Origin: Calonectria ilicicola
Taxonomy: Eukaryota > Ascomycota > Sordariomycetes > Hypocreales > Nectriaceae
Assembly (NCBI GenBank): GCA_020809705.1
Contig: CP085836.1
Span: 1,291,331 to 1,355,330, forward strand
Direction: 5' to 3'
Length of the DNA: 64,000 bases
In this document: positions 33,471-45,300 of the stretch, in pieces
How the letters are laid out: each line of letters begins with the position of its first letter
Position numbering within the stretch: position 1 is the stretch's first letter
The notes under the pieces: model-generated
What the model was told of the DNA's origin: nothing
Database searches by the model: none
The model's input: only the letters and a program-made list of their open reading frames with translations
Program-made: the position numbers and the translations under genes

Positions 33471-35775
33471 CTAATTGGCAAATCTTGCTGTATCGATGTC
33501 CTTGGTTGCTCTGAGGACAGTCTCGATATGCTGATATGTCAGGGTCGTACCTGACTTGGCGGCCAAGAGAAGAGATATTTTGATAATATTTTTTATTTGT
33601 CGGCCGTTGAGAGACAGCGAAGAAAGCCATTCGTATTGCTGGTCTGTCACAGATGTTGTAAAATTTGACCTCTTTGAGAACTCCTTCCAAATGTGCATTT
33701 TTGCTTCAAGATCAAGATCAGGATATTGAAGCGTCAAATGAATTCTACTCTGAAAAGCAGGGTCAATCGAATCAGAGCGGTTGGAGGTTAGAAATAGAAT
33801 TCCAGGGTAATATTCTAACATGCTACGTATCCGAGTTAGTTGGACGTTCGGAGAATGAATATACTTCACTTACCGAAGGAATACTGCTACAATCTCATTA
33901 TGGTCAAGGTTTTTGGCTGAACGACTTTCAAGAAATATATCACACTCATCTAATAGTAAGATTGCATGCCACTTTTGGGCAATCTCGAGGATGCTTGTCA
34001 GAGAGTCCTCGATATCTGAAGCGTCTTGCCCCAATTCTCCTGCACTCAAGATATATAATGGCCGGTGCAGTCTATCTGCGATAGCTTCTGCGGTAAGTGT
34101 CTTTCCCGTACCTGGGTTACCTGTAAGTAAGATGATGAGTCCCTTTCCTTTTCCCTCAATGATGTCATCAAAAAGAATATTGTTATTGGCTTGACCTTCA
34201 ATAAAGGTTAAAAGCAAATCTTTATAACCCACAGGGAGGATCAAGTTTGGGAAAGCATCATTATTCCAAGAAATGTCTTGGATATTGTCCACAGAAAATT
34301 GCCCCATGATTTTATGTTTAAGGGAATACCCTCGAACGAGTGGAGAACATAAAAGCAATTCTTCTTTGGATAACTCCTCTAATTACGGTTAATATTGATT
34401 CCTTGTAGTTAACTTCACTCATACCTTTATTTTTTGATGCGTGTTTCCTATTGGTCTTTTGGCCGTTTACTGCAGATGTATATGATCCAGATTGTGCGGC
34501 AGCCAACATCGTGAAAATACTTGTCTCGGTTTGTGGGCGATGTCGCTGAGTATCGTCATGTATTTCGACTTTGGGCCTCAAAGAAAATTCGCCAAGTGGT
34601 ATCAGTTTAATGGGTTCTTCACTTCTCCTTCGAAAATAGGCTGAAGCATCAATAACAATTCGACCATCAATCTGCGGGGATATGTGAACATTCTGTATCC
34701 TCTAATGACAACATAGGTTATGACATACGTGTTGACTCATTTTCTGTCGGTTCGTTTGATAGGAAATTGTGCCACAAAAGGACTTGTAGAAGAAGTCGCC
34801 AGTTAGCTCGACAAATCGTCTGCTTCTTGCCACTATAGCTGTTTCTACCTGATCTCTAGATAAGTGAAAGTCGACCGGATAGGCTTCTAGATCAGTAATT
34901 GGTCTCGTACCAATAAATGGTGATACAGCCAATACGCCAGAGGTATACCCGAGACTTTTCCCATTCCAATCAATATATTTGACTTGGAGGGTAAAATACA
35001 CACCGTCTTCACTCTTGCAATATTGAGCCTTCTCAAGAAAGAAAATGCAATCGTTGCCATTTAGAGAGGAGTACACTTGAATTCCAGGCACAAAAAGAGC
35101 CCAAAGAGTTTCAAATGTGGTTACACCGTTGCTATGCAAGTCTTTGACTTCAGATATGGTTTCTTGAAGTTGAGATTTGACAATATCGTATAAGAGTTTC
35201 AAATAAGGGGCCGACTTTTCTCCCTTTTGAGATTGTTGGTTTACAATGTCTGTGAAGATGCTCCACCGATAATAAAATGGATGAAATGGTGCTTTGAAAA
35301 CCAGCTTTTTCAATTTCGTCGTTATGCCCTCATACCCTTTGAATACCTCACCAAGGACCTCTTTGATGATAGGACTTTGAACGACGATCGAGTGCAACTC
35401 AAGGAGACTATTCTCCTCATGGCTGATAGCCATCCTTACGACAAGGGCCTTAGATTGAGTTTCTGCTTGTTTTTCAATAGAGCTCTTCAGGTTATCTGGG
35501 TATTGTTCGATCCAATTCTTGCAACAATTGCATTTTGGGGGCCCTTCGTATAGAGTCTGCACTGCGCACTCTGAACCAATCTCAATTACTTGAGCTAGTT
35601 TCTGAGCTGCTTTAGATCCGGAGCTTGAGTCCTGGGTGGGCTTCAACGACTTGAGTGTTTCTGAAAGCGTTTTTACACAGCTTGTCGAGGCCTCGGGGTT
35701 TGGTTTCTGGGGGGCAGCACTGAGGTTGGCGGGATTGTTGAGGTTTGGAACACTATTCGCAGGAGCGGGATCCAT
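33471..35775 (-). CDS. AAA-family ATPase with DUF7025-like N-terminus, four exons
   Basis: Proposed exons, 5' to 3' on the minus strand: 35775-34729, 34671-34425, 34378-33874 and 33822-33471. They give 716 codons in a continuous frame. Intron donors are GTATGT, GTATGA and GTAAGT. The N-terminal half resembles the DUF7025 region of fungal AAA proteins (YFTLQVKYIDWNGKSLG, and GRIVIDASAYFRR before the ATPase). The ATPase has Walker A GNPGTGKTL, Walker B ILLLDECD, sensor ILFLTSNR and a C-terminal lid (LNGRQIKNIIK). Such fungal AAA proteins are of unknown substrate. The family also includes mitochondrial BCS1-like remodelers, but no targeting or membrane segment is visible here. The first intron is the least certain: a 27-nt gap would also keep the frame but is too short for a normal intron, so I prefer 57 nt. 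Confidence 0.78.
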
Positions 35776-36627
35776 GTTGAAATAGTGGAATATAAAGTGG
35801 GATGTAGGAATTGGTCAATGATTTGGAGTCGTCGCATTTGAATGAACAATGAGAAACTAAGATGTCAAGAGTTCTTATTTATGCTGCGCTTGGTGCCAAA
35901 TTGCGAACCATGTTATGCTGGCATTGAATGTCGCTTGAGGCAATTGAATTAGGCAACCAAATATGAATTGGGTCGCGGAAACGCCAAGAAATCATTCAAG
36001 GAAGAGTAATTTCATGAAAATAAGGCTTTGGGTGAACTTCATCTATCAAATTACATCATAGTTACTGGTTTGTCCATCGAGAACATGAGACTGCGATTTG
36101 TAATGCGAAAAATTCACATATTGATGAACGTAGCCTTTCAGGCAATCAGGCAACTTACGTCTGCCTAGAGCTGTGCATATACGAGTTTCAAAATCTGTCG
36201 GTAGTTGAGTCAACCCAATCAAAATCTATTGAGGGCGACTGCGCCTGCAGGCCCGTGCGACAAAATGCATATCAACGCGCAAACATTGCCGTATATGTTT
36301 AGACTTGATTCAAAGCTTCACCGCCTCATGGCAGCCTTCTTTGAGGGGTTGAATTGACCGGATGCATGTCGTAGCTTCTGATCGGGTGCAATCGGCTACA
36401 TAGATGAGACATCCATCTCTCCCCGTTATTCCGCAGGTCTACTTCTTCTGAGCCGCTTCTTCTCGTGAATTCCATACAAATCAGTGTCTATTTGTATTTC
36501 GTTTACCAAAGAACTTTCGATTCCGCTAATTTTGGGTCGAAGTCCTGGGAGCATAGCTTACGTACGATTGACAATCCCTCTTTGATAAGAAACCAAATCT
36601 TTTTCTTTTGGGATACCGACTCGCGAA
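35776..36627. other. Divergent promoter region between AAA ATPase and HET genes
   Basis: This 852-bp interval separates two start codons pointing away from each other. No ORF of note. It probably holds both promoters, but I could not identify specific elements. Confidence 0.45.
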
Positions 36628-39381
36628 ATGGCCGTGCAAGTTGACTACACGCTTGACTTTATGGAGCACCTGAACCAAAGTCCCAGTGATCAACAAATCG
36701 AGGAAATCTGGGCTAACAAGGTCTTCCCACTTGTACACACCTATGACTTTTCTCGCAACTGGATCGCAGTCCAAAATTGTACAGGCATTTTTAAACATCC
36801 CAATGGTGACCTCTTTCAAATCATTCCTCAATCACACCATATCCAGCAATTCTCCGGTCTCCCCCACCAATCAAACTTTCAGCAGTCCTACATCTACGAG
36901 GCAATCATATTTTCTAAAGTTCTTCGTCAACGATTTGTCAATAATATGGAGCGAATCAAACCTCCATTCGAGATTCATCGAAGAATATTTGTCAAACACT
37001 ATCTGCAAAAGCTACCACAAAAATGGCGTGCAATAGCCATAGCGGGTGATCTTCATCTGTATGATGAAAGAAGAGACGAGTACAATATTAATTCAACCCA
37101 AACTATTTACAGCCCACTTTTGAAATCAAATAACATCCGGCTGCTGTCGCTTTTGCCATCTCAAGAAGAATACTCGCCGATTGTGTGCTTGCTAAATGAA
37201 AAACAATATCATGAACAAACACCATATGAGGCACTTTCATATACCTGGGGCGATGTAAAGAATAGACGGAATATTTTAATCAATGGAGTTTCTTTTAGCG
37301 TCACTAAGAATCTTGCTGATGCTCTCCGAAATCTAAGAAATAAAGATGGCTCGATAAGAATATTGTGGGTTGATGCAGTTTGCATTAATCAGTCTGATAT
37401 CCAAGAAAAGAGTACTCAGGTCTCGCAAATGGACAACAATTACCGCAATGCAAGTGGCGTATTAGTTTGGCTTGGACAGGAGACATACACCAGTTCAGCA
37501 TTCTTAATGTCTGCTGCAAAGCAACGTCGCTTTCTTAACATTGATCTTCTCCATTCCAAGTCTACCTTTCTTCAAGAACAATCCAACTCAGACCTGGCCC
37601 GGCCTGCCAATTTAGAAATGTTTTCTCAACCAGCCTTGGATTTATTGAAAAAGGACCAAGAGAACCCCTCTATAGAAGATATGATGAAATTGGTTGTCCC
37701 AAATCACAGCATCCATACTCCTGGACTTGACGAGGGTTTAGCTTATAATACTCTCAGTCGATTACTTGAGCGTCCCTGGTGGAAACGAATTTGGGTATTA
37801 CAGGAGTTTGTCCTAGCAGACAAAGCGACGTTCCATTGTGGTTCACAATCTATCGACTGGAAGTACTTCCAATGCATGCTCGAGGCTTTCTCTCAGAAAG
37901 GTCGAAACTTGGCCAATGGTCTCGACAGCCATAACCGGAGAAGTGATATATTCCCCATTTCATACTTCTATCGGTTATTCATGACTACACACATATTCTT
38001 TTGCTTGCAAAATGGATCGCCGTATACGAAGCTTCGCCATAAACTATCGCTGGTTAATCTCTTAACCATGTCATCAAGCTTCGATGCCACGGATCCTCGT
38101 GACAAGGTGTTTGCTCTGCTAGGACTGTTAGATAACAGTAACCAGGCGAAGGTAGCTATTAAACCGTCATACTCTCTTACCGTACGTAAGACGTACATAA
38201 ATGTTGCCAAGCACTTGCTTCAAACAAGTCGCAAAATGGATATCTTAACTGCTCGGGCGGGACACCTAAAACACAAGAATCTTATGGCAAACGAAACGGC
38301 CTTTCAAACGAGAAAAGTTGAACTGCCATCATGGGTACCTGATTGGACCAGGGACACAACATTAAGCTTCAATGAAATATCTTTGAATAATTTCTCTGCG
38401 TACAGCACTCTGGTATTGTTTTTACGTTTTGTTGGCAATGGCCCCGAAGAGCCTTTTCTCTCCACAGAAACGTGCCCATTTGATGTGTTCGATGACAAAA
38501 TTTTCAAAGCCAGCTTGGAATCAGAGTCTCCGTTCCCATCCGAATTTTCGGAGGATGATGAAATCTTTCATGCCTATGGCATAAGTATCGATTCAGTCAA
38601 AGCGACCAAATCCCCACTACTTTCACGATCCGTTGAATCGATTCGGCCTGGAGACAACATGGGACAGATTTTAGGGTTTCACCAACCGACCAGTAAAGAA
38701 AAGAAACATAAGATATTTGACAAGAGTAATGAAGAACAGCTTGAAGATATTGATGAATGGTGGAAACTATGCTCGGCCAACAATACCTCTACTGTATACG
38801 CTCCAACTGGCGAGCCTCTTCTTAATGCGTTTTGGAGAACTATATTGTTGGATCGCTCCATGAAGAGCAACGGCATCAGCCCATTGATGGTACGACTTCC
38901 TCCAAAGATTGATAAAGCCACCGCGTCAATGATATTCGGAGGGTGGTATGGAGAAGAGTGTGACTTTCCTCCTGAAACGTCGTGGGACAAGAAGACTATG
39001 GGTAGTTATCTAATGACCAGCCACGCATATTCAATTGGAAGTACCCACAATACAGCAACTACGCATGGCATCTCTTTAGCATTCTTCACAACTTCTAAAG
39101 GATATATCGGGGTTGGCCATCCGAACATTCAACCCGGTGATAAAGTTGTGATACTACTTGGTGCTTCTGTTCCACTTGTGCTAAGGCAATATGAAGAGGG
39201 GTACTATGTTGTTGGAGAAAGGTAAGTCTTTGTAATTGAGTAAACTTATGTTCCTGTTTGAAGATATCTAACGGAAGGTAGTTATATCCACGGGATAATG
39301 GATGGCGAAATAATTCAATCGGAGAGGGAGCAGGGACGAGGAAGAAAGAAGAAGGACTTCGAGAAGTTTTCCTTCATTTAA
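36628..39381 (+). CDS. HET-domain (heterokaryon incompatibility) protein, two exons
   Basis: Exons 36628-39221 and 39282-39381, joined by an intron with GTAAGT and an ATCTAAC branch site, encode 897 residues. The HET domain starts near residue 200 with YEALSYTWGD, followed by ILWVDAVCINQSDIQEKSTQ (245-264), NYRNASGVLVWLG and, later, RPWWKRIWVLQEF. The C-terminal part has DPRDKVFALLGL, LPSWVPDWT and GYIGVGHP...GDKVVILLG, and after splicing ends in SYIHGIMDGE, the usual order for this family. HET domains trigger cell death when non-self is sensed during hyphal fusion. About 200 residues precede the HET domain and are unassigned. The gene is intact. Confidence 0.88.
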
Positions 39382-39390
39382 AAAATACTA

Positions 39391-39766
39391 CCTGTTGGCG
39401 TTGTGGGGCAACACGCCAACCTCTCGTACCTCGAGGTTGGTCACAAATATGCGGGACAGCCACAAAAATCGGGACAATCAAATTTGTTAGTAAATTCTAT
39501 ATAAAACTGTTAGTGCAAATATTACTTCTTAAATATCTTAACTTTTTATATATAAATACAATCTAAAAAGAATATAACTTATTTATAATCCTTAATCTTT
39601 TCTCTATATAATAAGAATATAATATTTATAGAAGGTATTTAGTGAATAAGCCTCTATAATTATAGTGGATGAGATGGAAATGAGAGCAAAATCTGGAGTG
39701 TCCTGCATTTTTGTGACCAATCTTGAGGTACGAGAGGTTGGTGTGTTGCCCCACGACGCCAACGGG
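39391..39766. mobile_element. MITE with about 57-bp inverted ends and TA duplication
   Basis: The 376-bp element has imperfect inverted ends (39391-39446 and 39711-39766) that begin CC[TC]GTTGGCGT and are flanked by TA (39389-39390 and 39767-39768). The two ends differ at five positions, all transitions. The centre is AT-rich with no ORF. Size, TIRs and TA flanks fit a non-autonomous Tc1/mariner/pogo-type element. It lies 9 bp past the HET stop codon, so it may now form part of that gene's 3' UTR. No autonomous partner with these ends is in the window. Confidence 0.8.
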
Positions 39767-39768
39767 TA

Positions 39769-40714
39769 CTACTCTTGTGTTATTGGGAAGAATTTGAAAT
39801 ACTCAAGCCACTAAGGCCAAGAGCATACCCAATGTTGACCAACTAACTTCTCAACTTCAGATAGAGTGGTATACTGAAAATAGATCACCTGTTATGCGTT
39901 ATGTGGTTATTTAATTGTGTAAGGGTGTAGAAAGTATGCTTGAGAAATGGTGCTGGTAATAAATATGAAAGTTTTTTATAGCTCATTAGCTTTGTTGTAA
40001 TTCTACTATCTTCGAAGAATATTACCGGTTATTAGAGTGTTAACTTGTATATATTTGTGTCTGATTGCACTATATGATCTTTCCGGTTTCGTAATATTTC
40101 TATCCCCTGTTTTGGATAAGCCTTAACCTCGGCCCAATATTTGGCTCAGGTGTGGCTAGTAACAGGAACCGAGACCTTAAAACTGATTCAAGATGTGCTT
40201 CGCACCAAAACTGGGGATAAAAGGACATGTAGGTTTGCTAGTTTAGTACCAGGGTGATATCTCAATAACTGTATGTGCAGGCAAACTTGCTGGTGGGGCT
40301 ACGCTCACTGCACATATTCAAGGGCTAAGATTTATCATTAAAGTTGATGGAATAGCGTTTTCTATTGTAGAAGTCGGAGAGTAGCTTGCCTGGATTTCTG
40401 GAGCGCTTCGACTATCTTCCCGCTTGCATGGGCCACTTTGTTGCGTTCCAATTATTTCTGGTATTATTGGCGGTGACTCGACACGGCTAGTATCAGTGCT
40501 ATCCCCTACAATGGAATATAAAATCGACTTTATAGTTAGTGAGGCTGACCAATCCATTGCTTCTGTAAATGGTTAATGTTGGCAGAATATGTTCCTGAAC
40601 CCAACAATAGTTGGAGGATATCCAATTCCGTCCAAAGCAGATGCTAATTCTGGCCTTGAAGTCTCACTTGATATGATGGCAGGGCTAGTCTGAACTAAAT
40701 TTCTGGACGAATTC
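39769..40714. other. Interval without a convincing gene
   Basis: A 79-codon ORF at 40318-40557 (-) is Ser/Pro-rich and shows no domain. I see no other signal before the LINE fragment. Confidence 0.4.
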
Positions 40715-40847
40715 GCTTAGGGTTTAGGGTTAGGTATATTTAACTATCTATAGCTAATAGTGCTTGGTTGCTTTTTAATAGGAAAGATATTTCTAGGTTT
40801 CTAGGTCTTATAGGGGAGTATTAAGGTAAGAGTTCTTGGATAGGAAA

Positions 40848-40918
40848 ATAGGAAAATAGGAAAATAGGAAAATAGGAAAATAGGACAATAGGAAAATAGG
40901 ACAATAGGAAAATAGGAA
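40848..40918. repeat. Minisatellite of 9-bp AGGAAAATA units in the LINE 3' UTR
   Basis: About eight tandem units, some with AGGACAATA. The same type of repeat lies at the same place in the other LINE copy. Confidence 0.85.
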
Positions 40919-41074
40919 TTAGAGGGTAGAGTAAAAAGTAAAAGAGAGAATAAAGAGAGAGTAAAGGAGAGAGTAAAATAGATATTAGGGGGTAGAGTAA
41001 AGAGTAAAAGAGAGAATAAAGAAAGGGTAAAGAAGAGAGTAAAATAGAGAGTAAAATAGAGAGTGTAATAGGGG

Positions 41075-41797
41075 TTAGTTTTGATTAAAAAGGCTAGCCC
41101 TTAGCCCTTTAGGAATAAGAATCGGGTTTTTAGTAGGGCTAATAGCTATAGAGCTGGCTGCCTGGGCTCTAAACTTACTAAGCGTAAGGCCAATAGAGGT
41201 ATCAAGCTGGCTAGCTGCTATTTTCCCTATTACTTCCTGGAGCTTTTTATAGCTTTTAGCTGTTTCTAGCTCCATTAAGCCTCCAGTAGAGAAGATTAGG
41301 GGTTGGAAGAAGGGATCCAAAGCCTTATATTTCCTTAGTTTATCCTTGGCTGCAGTAGCTAGGACTTCCTGGGCTTCCTTTTCTTGGCTATTAATAGCTA
41401 CTATTTGTAGGTCATAGTAATAGCGGTTAGAGCCCTTGAGAATAGAGAAGTCTGCCTTTAGGTTAAGGCTAGGGTCAATAAGAGGCTCCATTTCAACCTC
41501 TAGGGTAGGGTTGCTTTCTAGGGCTTTCTTAAAGGCCTGATTGATCTGATTATGGCGTTGGATCCATCTTTTAGTAGCTGCCTTGCAAATATCTTCATGA
41601 TTTATATCTGCTGTTTCTCCGCAGTGGTTGCAGAGGCTCCCAGGGGTCTTAGAGGGCAATAGTAGCCTATTTCTAAGGCATTCAGTAACTTCTTGGTCTG
41701 CTAAAATATAGGTTTTTTGAGTAGGCAAGACCTGTAGCCACTTTCTGCTTAGATAGCTGGTGTTCTCTAGCTGTTCCGCTCTATAGGAAGTATCCAA
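41075..41797 (-). pseudogene. C-terminal endonuclease fragment of the LINE
   Basis: A 240-codon stretch keeps the CCHC knuckle (CNHCGETADINHEDIC) and the restriction-like endonuclease motif (LKADFSI...YYYDLQIV). It is very similar to 54868-55854 but lacks the reverse transcriptase. It also lacks an internal segment of about 13 codons (between YRAEQL and ENTSYL). It cannot act alone. Confidence 0.85.
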
Positions 41798-41858
41798 TTC
41801 TAGGACTTCTTGGGCAGTAGGAGGTGGGGCTGTATAAGGCTGGGTTGAAAAGGGGTCC

Positions 41859-42314
41859 TATCCGAAATGAGTTGACAATTCTACCTAGACTTGAACGCGT
41901 TTTACTACGCGTCTACACGTGACATGCAAATTACAGGGGTGAATACATGGGGTAGAATTAGATGGGTAGACATAAATGGCTTCCCGTATATAAAAAACTA
42001 CGAGAAAAAAATATGTAAGTTAAGAAACCAAGTAGTATATGCTGACTTAATTTTAGAAAATTTTATCAATAAAAACCATTAGAATCTCATCTTGTTTTGC
42101 ATGTCTACAGATTTGATGTGATGCGCCACAACAGGGATCATAGGTGATAGTTTGGAGTTTACATTGGAGGAAAAGTAGATAGGCCCCATTAGATTTGCTT
42201 TTTTGTTTCATCAGGACTGTAGGCACACTTTGTAGTCGACGCGCTCTGTAAACAAATACTCAAATTCACTTTCATTATTCCTCACTATCTAAGTAAATTA
42301 TACACACATTTAAC
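41859..42314. other. Upstream flank of the OrsD-recombinase-helicase gene
   Basis: No gene. It presumably contains what remains of that gene's promoter. The CACACATTTAACATGG context supports the start at 42315. Confidence 0.4.
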
Positions 42315-45300
42315 ATGGAGCCGACAATTGAGCCGTTTATATATCTCCCATTATACCATGTGGTGATATGTAAGAAATGCAAATTTGGGTATGTAGCGGA
42401 CGAAGTTGTTGCACACCTTACACAAAACAAAAACCATCGAAATCAGTTTACTATTAAGCAAGCACGAGAAATTGCCAGTCATATCCAACAAAAACCTCGA
42501 ATTATTCGAACACAGGTCGAGCTCAAGGACTTCCAATTTCCGCCACCTCATCATGCTGCTATCCCATATCTGGAGAATCCAATCAAGGATGGGCTAAAAT
42601 GTAAACAATGCAATGAGATTTATCGTCAAACACAGGCAATGCAGAACCATTGTAAAGAGCACGGTTGGATCAATCCCAGACGCCCAGGTGGGAATGCAGC
42701 AGATCACAATACCGAAGTTTCCGAACTACCATACATCACTGGGGTTCGTTGCCAACGTTTCTTCAAGACTCGACAAGCCAGCAAGTGGTTTCAAGTCGAA
42801 GGTGTCCGACAAGACCCGGAGCCAATTGCCCCATCGGATACTGGAACAGATGATGATGTCAGGGACTATATCCACCGTGCCGCCACGTACGGATTGCTCA
42901 GGGTCGCGCAGCGACAGGAGCGACTGGTTCAAGAGGCAGACATCAAATCAGAACCGAACCTCTGGGTACGGAGAGTAGGATGCGTGCCCCATCTGGCTGG
43001 TATAGATCGGCGTCGACTAATCGAAACTGTTCGACCACCGAAAGAAGACGAAGCATTACTACAGCGCATATGCGAAAGCCTCCGCAGAGTAGTTCGAGCT
43101 GCGCAGTTCACATGCAAGGCTGGGATAGTCGGTCGAGCCGCATTGTTCGAAGTTGAGAGGAAGCAAGTATCATCTAAGCCGCGCAAGCCGTTTGACAGCC
43201 AGTTGGAGGAAGATTCATTTGAGAAGTATCTTCATGTGCTTGAGCAGGTAGTATGTTATCTATTTCGCACTGAAGAAAACTGGGAAGAAGGCGAGCGTCC
43301 TGCGTACCGACTTACTGCGAAACAGGAAGAAGCATTTGATGTGCTTGTTGAGAAGCTTGAGGATATGAATGATACTGTTCGCGAGGATCAACACGAGATG
43401 GTTGACCGACTGACACTTGACCTTTGCATGGAATTGTTTGATCATAAGCTCAAGGAGTCGGAATATGACAGTGTTATTATCAGCGCATTGGCAGTCATGA
43501 TGATGCGACGAGACGGGGGCTGGCAGCCAGCAACTGACGTTACGCCACGATACTCTGCACTTATCAAGATCGCTCGTATGCTCGTCATACGCCAGTCATA
43601 CATTGAGCGACAGGACCAAATTACCCGACTAAAAGAAACCATGACGGAGCGAGAGGCACGCGAACAGGCAGAGGGCATATTTGATCTTGTCCGCTCTCGA
43701 GTACAACGCTATATGACCCTTGTTGGGGAAACTGGACAGCCCACACCAATGGACTGGCTATATGACACGCGGTCCTATGGGTTAAAGATTCGATATACTA
43801 CTGCTGAAGAAGGGCAGCTTGATTGGAAGGGAGATACTATCATGTGTCAAAAGGTACAATTCTCAATGAATCAGCTTAGCGACATGGTCCATTCACTTGT
43901 AGGTGAAGCCCGCGGTATTATGGCGAAGCTCTTGATGCTGGAAAAAAGAGCCGACTTCCCACCCATTCACTGGGATGGACTTGTAGATGATGCAAGCGAG
44001 GACCGAATGGGGTGGTATTTTGTTAAGGATCCGCGAAACCAATGGGATGTTGATGGTCGATGGTGGTTGCTTGATCGTATAAGCGAACCTAATAGTGCAC
44101 TTGCACAAGAGTGGATCCAGGGAGTCAGCACTGATGGTGTACAAATCCGGAGTCAGGCCCTGAGGGAGTACGAGCGACTGCTTGAGAAATTCCTGGAGAT
44201 ATTGCTGGTTCTTGTGCATTTATGCGGAGGACAACCAGCAAGAGCCCCAGAGATCCTCGGTCTTCGATATCGCAATACATCGCAGGGTGGCATCCGAAAC
44301 ATCATCATCGAGGGTGGGCAAGTGGGCTTTGTGGCTCTATACCACAAAGGCCTGCGAACCACTGACCAAGCCAAAGTTATCCACCGATTTGTTCCCAGAG
44401 AGATAGGTGAGCTTGTTGTGTGGTTAGTATGGCTTGTATTGCCGTTCCTGCACCGCATTAGAGTAATGGAAGATCAGGTGGATGAGATTAGCCCATTGCT
44501 ATGGGCTGACGATGTTGCATGGCGGTCTGACCAGTCGGGGGAGGAGACACAGCAGGCGGTCGGGACATCAAATAGCCAAGGGCATCAACGAAAATGGACA
44601 CCAGACCGATTACGACGAGCCTTGCAGAAACAAAGTCTTCGATTGATGGGGCAGAAGCTCAATATCAGTATGTGGCGACATATTGCTATTGGAATCTCAC
44701 GGAAGTACTGCCGAGGCGAGTTTGGACTGGAAGAGGAATATGGATATGACGAAGACAATGATGAGGGAGATGGCGATTCGAATGATAGTGTGTGGGACCT
44801 GCAAAGCGGGCACGGTTCACATGTAGCTGGGATGGTCTATGGACGATTGCTACGACAAGGCCATTATGGAACAGCTACTCGACGCGACCGGTTCCGACTC
44901 ATCAGTCAGCAATGGCATCGATTTCTAGGATTTGGAAAAGATGGAGCCAGTGAAAGTCACCCAGAACGCAAAAGACGACGGGATGTGTTCGAGATGGCAT
45001 GGGAAGAGGCTCAAGTTCGACGATTCAAGCGCGCATGCCGAGTGGATGTCGAAAGGCAATTTCGGCAGATGATGGGCAAAGCAGATGTGGAGCTTCGGGG
45101 GATCCAGGGACCAACGATCCAGGCGATTATGCGAGGAGAAGGCCCCATAGTGCAAGTGATGGGCACTGGAGGCGGTAAGAGCTTATCATTTATGCTCCCA
45201 GCATACTGTTCAGCAGCTGGTGTTACCATTGTGATTGTGCCACTGGTAGCGCTTCGAGGAGATTTGTACCGACGATGTCAGGAGGCACAGATCGACTCGT

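Larger units (their letters stand above)
40717..41858 (-). mobile_element. 5'-truncated copy of an R2/CRE-type LINE
   Basis: On the minus strand this holds the last part of the LINE found complete at 54508-57970: the 3' end of the endonuclease ORF, a minisatellite 3' UTR and a telomere-like tail. The 3' end reads TTAGGGTTTAGGGTTAGG on the plus strand (40718-40735). Homology to the longer copy stops at about 41858, inside the linker before the endonuclease, so the copy is 5'-truncated as is usual for LINEs. It inserted about 450 bp upstream of the OrsD-recombinase-helicase gene. Confidence 0.85.
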
